A stretch of DNA of 64,000 nt from Shewanella sp. Isolate13 (GTDB taxonomy: Bacteria; Pseudomonadota; Gammaproteobacteria; Enterobacterales; Shewanellaceae): positions 46,233 to 110,232 of the forward strand of contig NZ_JAKEVD010000014.1 in NCBI RefSeq assembly GCF_022398325.1, read 5' to 3'. Below are positions 63,865 to 64,000 of the stretch, one piece after another. Both the position numbers and the translations under genes were made by a program. The notes below the pieces were generated by a model, which did not search any database, had not been told where the DNA came from, and was given only the letters and a program-made list of their open reading frames with translations. The number at the start of each line of letters is the position of its first letter. Position 1 is the first letter of the stretch.

Positions 63865-64000
63865 AATTATTCCTTATTATGAATACAGCAAATATTACTG
63901 GCATCACGTACAAAAACCTTATATTTAAAATACACTCAAAAATATAAAGTTATAAACAAAGGCGTAATTTAAAAAACGAATATCAACGAAAGATCACAAT
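63865..64000 (-). promoter_or_regulatory. Upstream region of the TtrBA-like operon, cut by window edge
   Basis: The last 136 bp are AT-rich and without a gene. Near the edge, on the minus strand, ATTGTGATCTTT gives a half CRP-like site (TGTGA) about 125 bp before the start codon. The other half is degenerate, so the match is only suggestive. Confidence 0.35.

Overview
The window looks like chromosomal DNA of a marine Shewanella or a close relative (Gammaproteobacteria). The grounds are family content and neighbourhood: srkA-dsbA, zapB, a YtfK-like DUF1107 gene, selO, comM and ygbA-type housekeeping genes, together with periplasmic flavoprotein reductases fed by tetraheme c-type cytochromes, a TtrAB-like molybdoenzyme, and several outer-membrane porins. 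The genus is an inference; no rRNA or tRNA gene was found. No insertion sequence, integrase, phage gene or CRISPR array is visible.

Layout. 1-3000: a DUF5666 lipoprotein (cut by the window edge) divergent from an OmpR-type two-component pair. 3000-4110: 1.1 kb without genes, full of structured repeats. 4.1-10.4 kb: comM, a CSS-motif/EAL c-di-GMP phosphodiesterase, two tandem PlsC-type acyltransferases and a small lipoprotein. 10.5-11.6 kb: a branched-chain aminotransferase. 11.7-23.6 kb: the most interesting region, two paralogous respiratory modules. Each has a divergent TetR regulator with a Cys-rich tail, a Tat-exported FAD reductase, a tetraheme cytochrome, an outer-membrane porin and a secreted cupin; a DUF3299 protein and a DcaP-like porin are added. 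23.7-29.7 kb: a tight four-gene envelope operon and a lipase-like gene. 30-43 kb: housekeeping genes, a PTS-EIIC/EAL fusion and a TonB-dependent receptor. 43.5-51.1 kb: ygbA, then a complete phosphorelay/partner-switch set (hybrid kinase, HPt, REC-PP2C, STAS, RsbW-like kinase) with a PstS-like protein and a porin. 51.3-58.7 kb: a membrane protein resembling an AraC regulator without its DNA-binding domain, a TetR-controlled EmrAB-type pump, an S9 peptidase and a SYLF protein. 58.7-63.9 kb: repeats and a TtrB/TtrA-like pair.

How the genes may work together. In the 12-24 kb region three promoters share one architecture: an inverted repeat, exactly 21 bp, a CRP-like GTGA-N6-TCAC site, 22 bp, then TATyGTTA. 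They precede flavoprotein 1, flavoprotein 2 and cupin 2, and so tie the two modules into one regulon. The likely flow is: porins admit an organic acid or its precursor, secreted cupins convert it, and the flavoproteins reduce a C=C bond using electrons passed by the tetraheme cytochromes. The active sites keep the catalytic Arg but lack the fumarate-binding His motif, so the substrate is probably not fumarate. The true substrate cannot be read from the sequence.

Several start codons were moved inward from the longest open frame to an ATG with a better ribosome binding site; this is stated in each entry.
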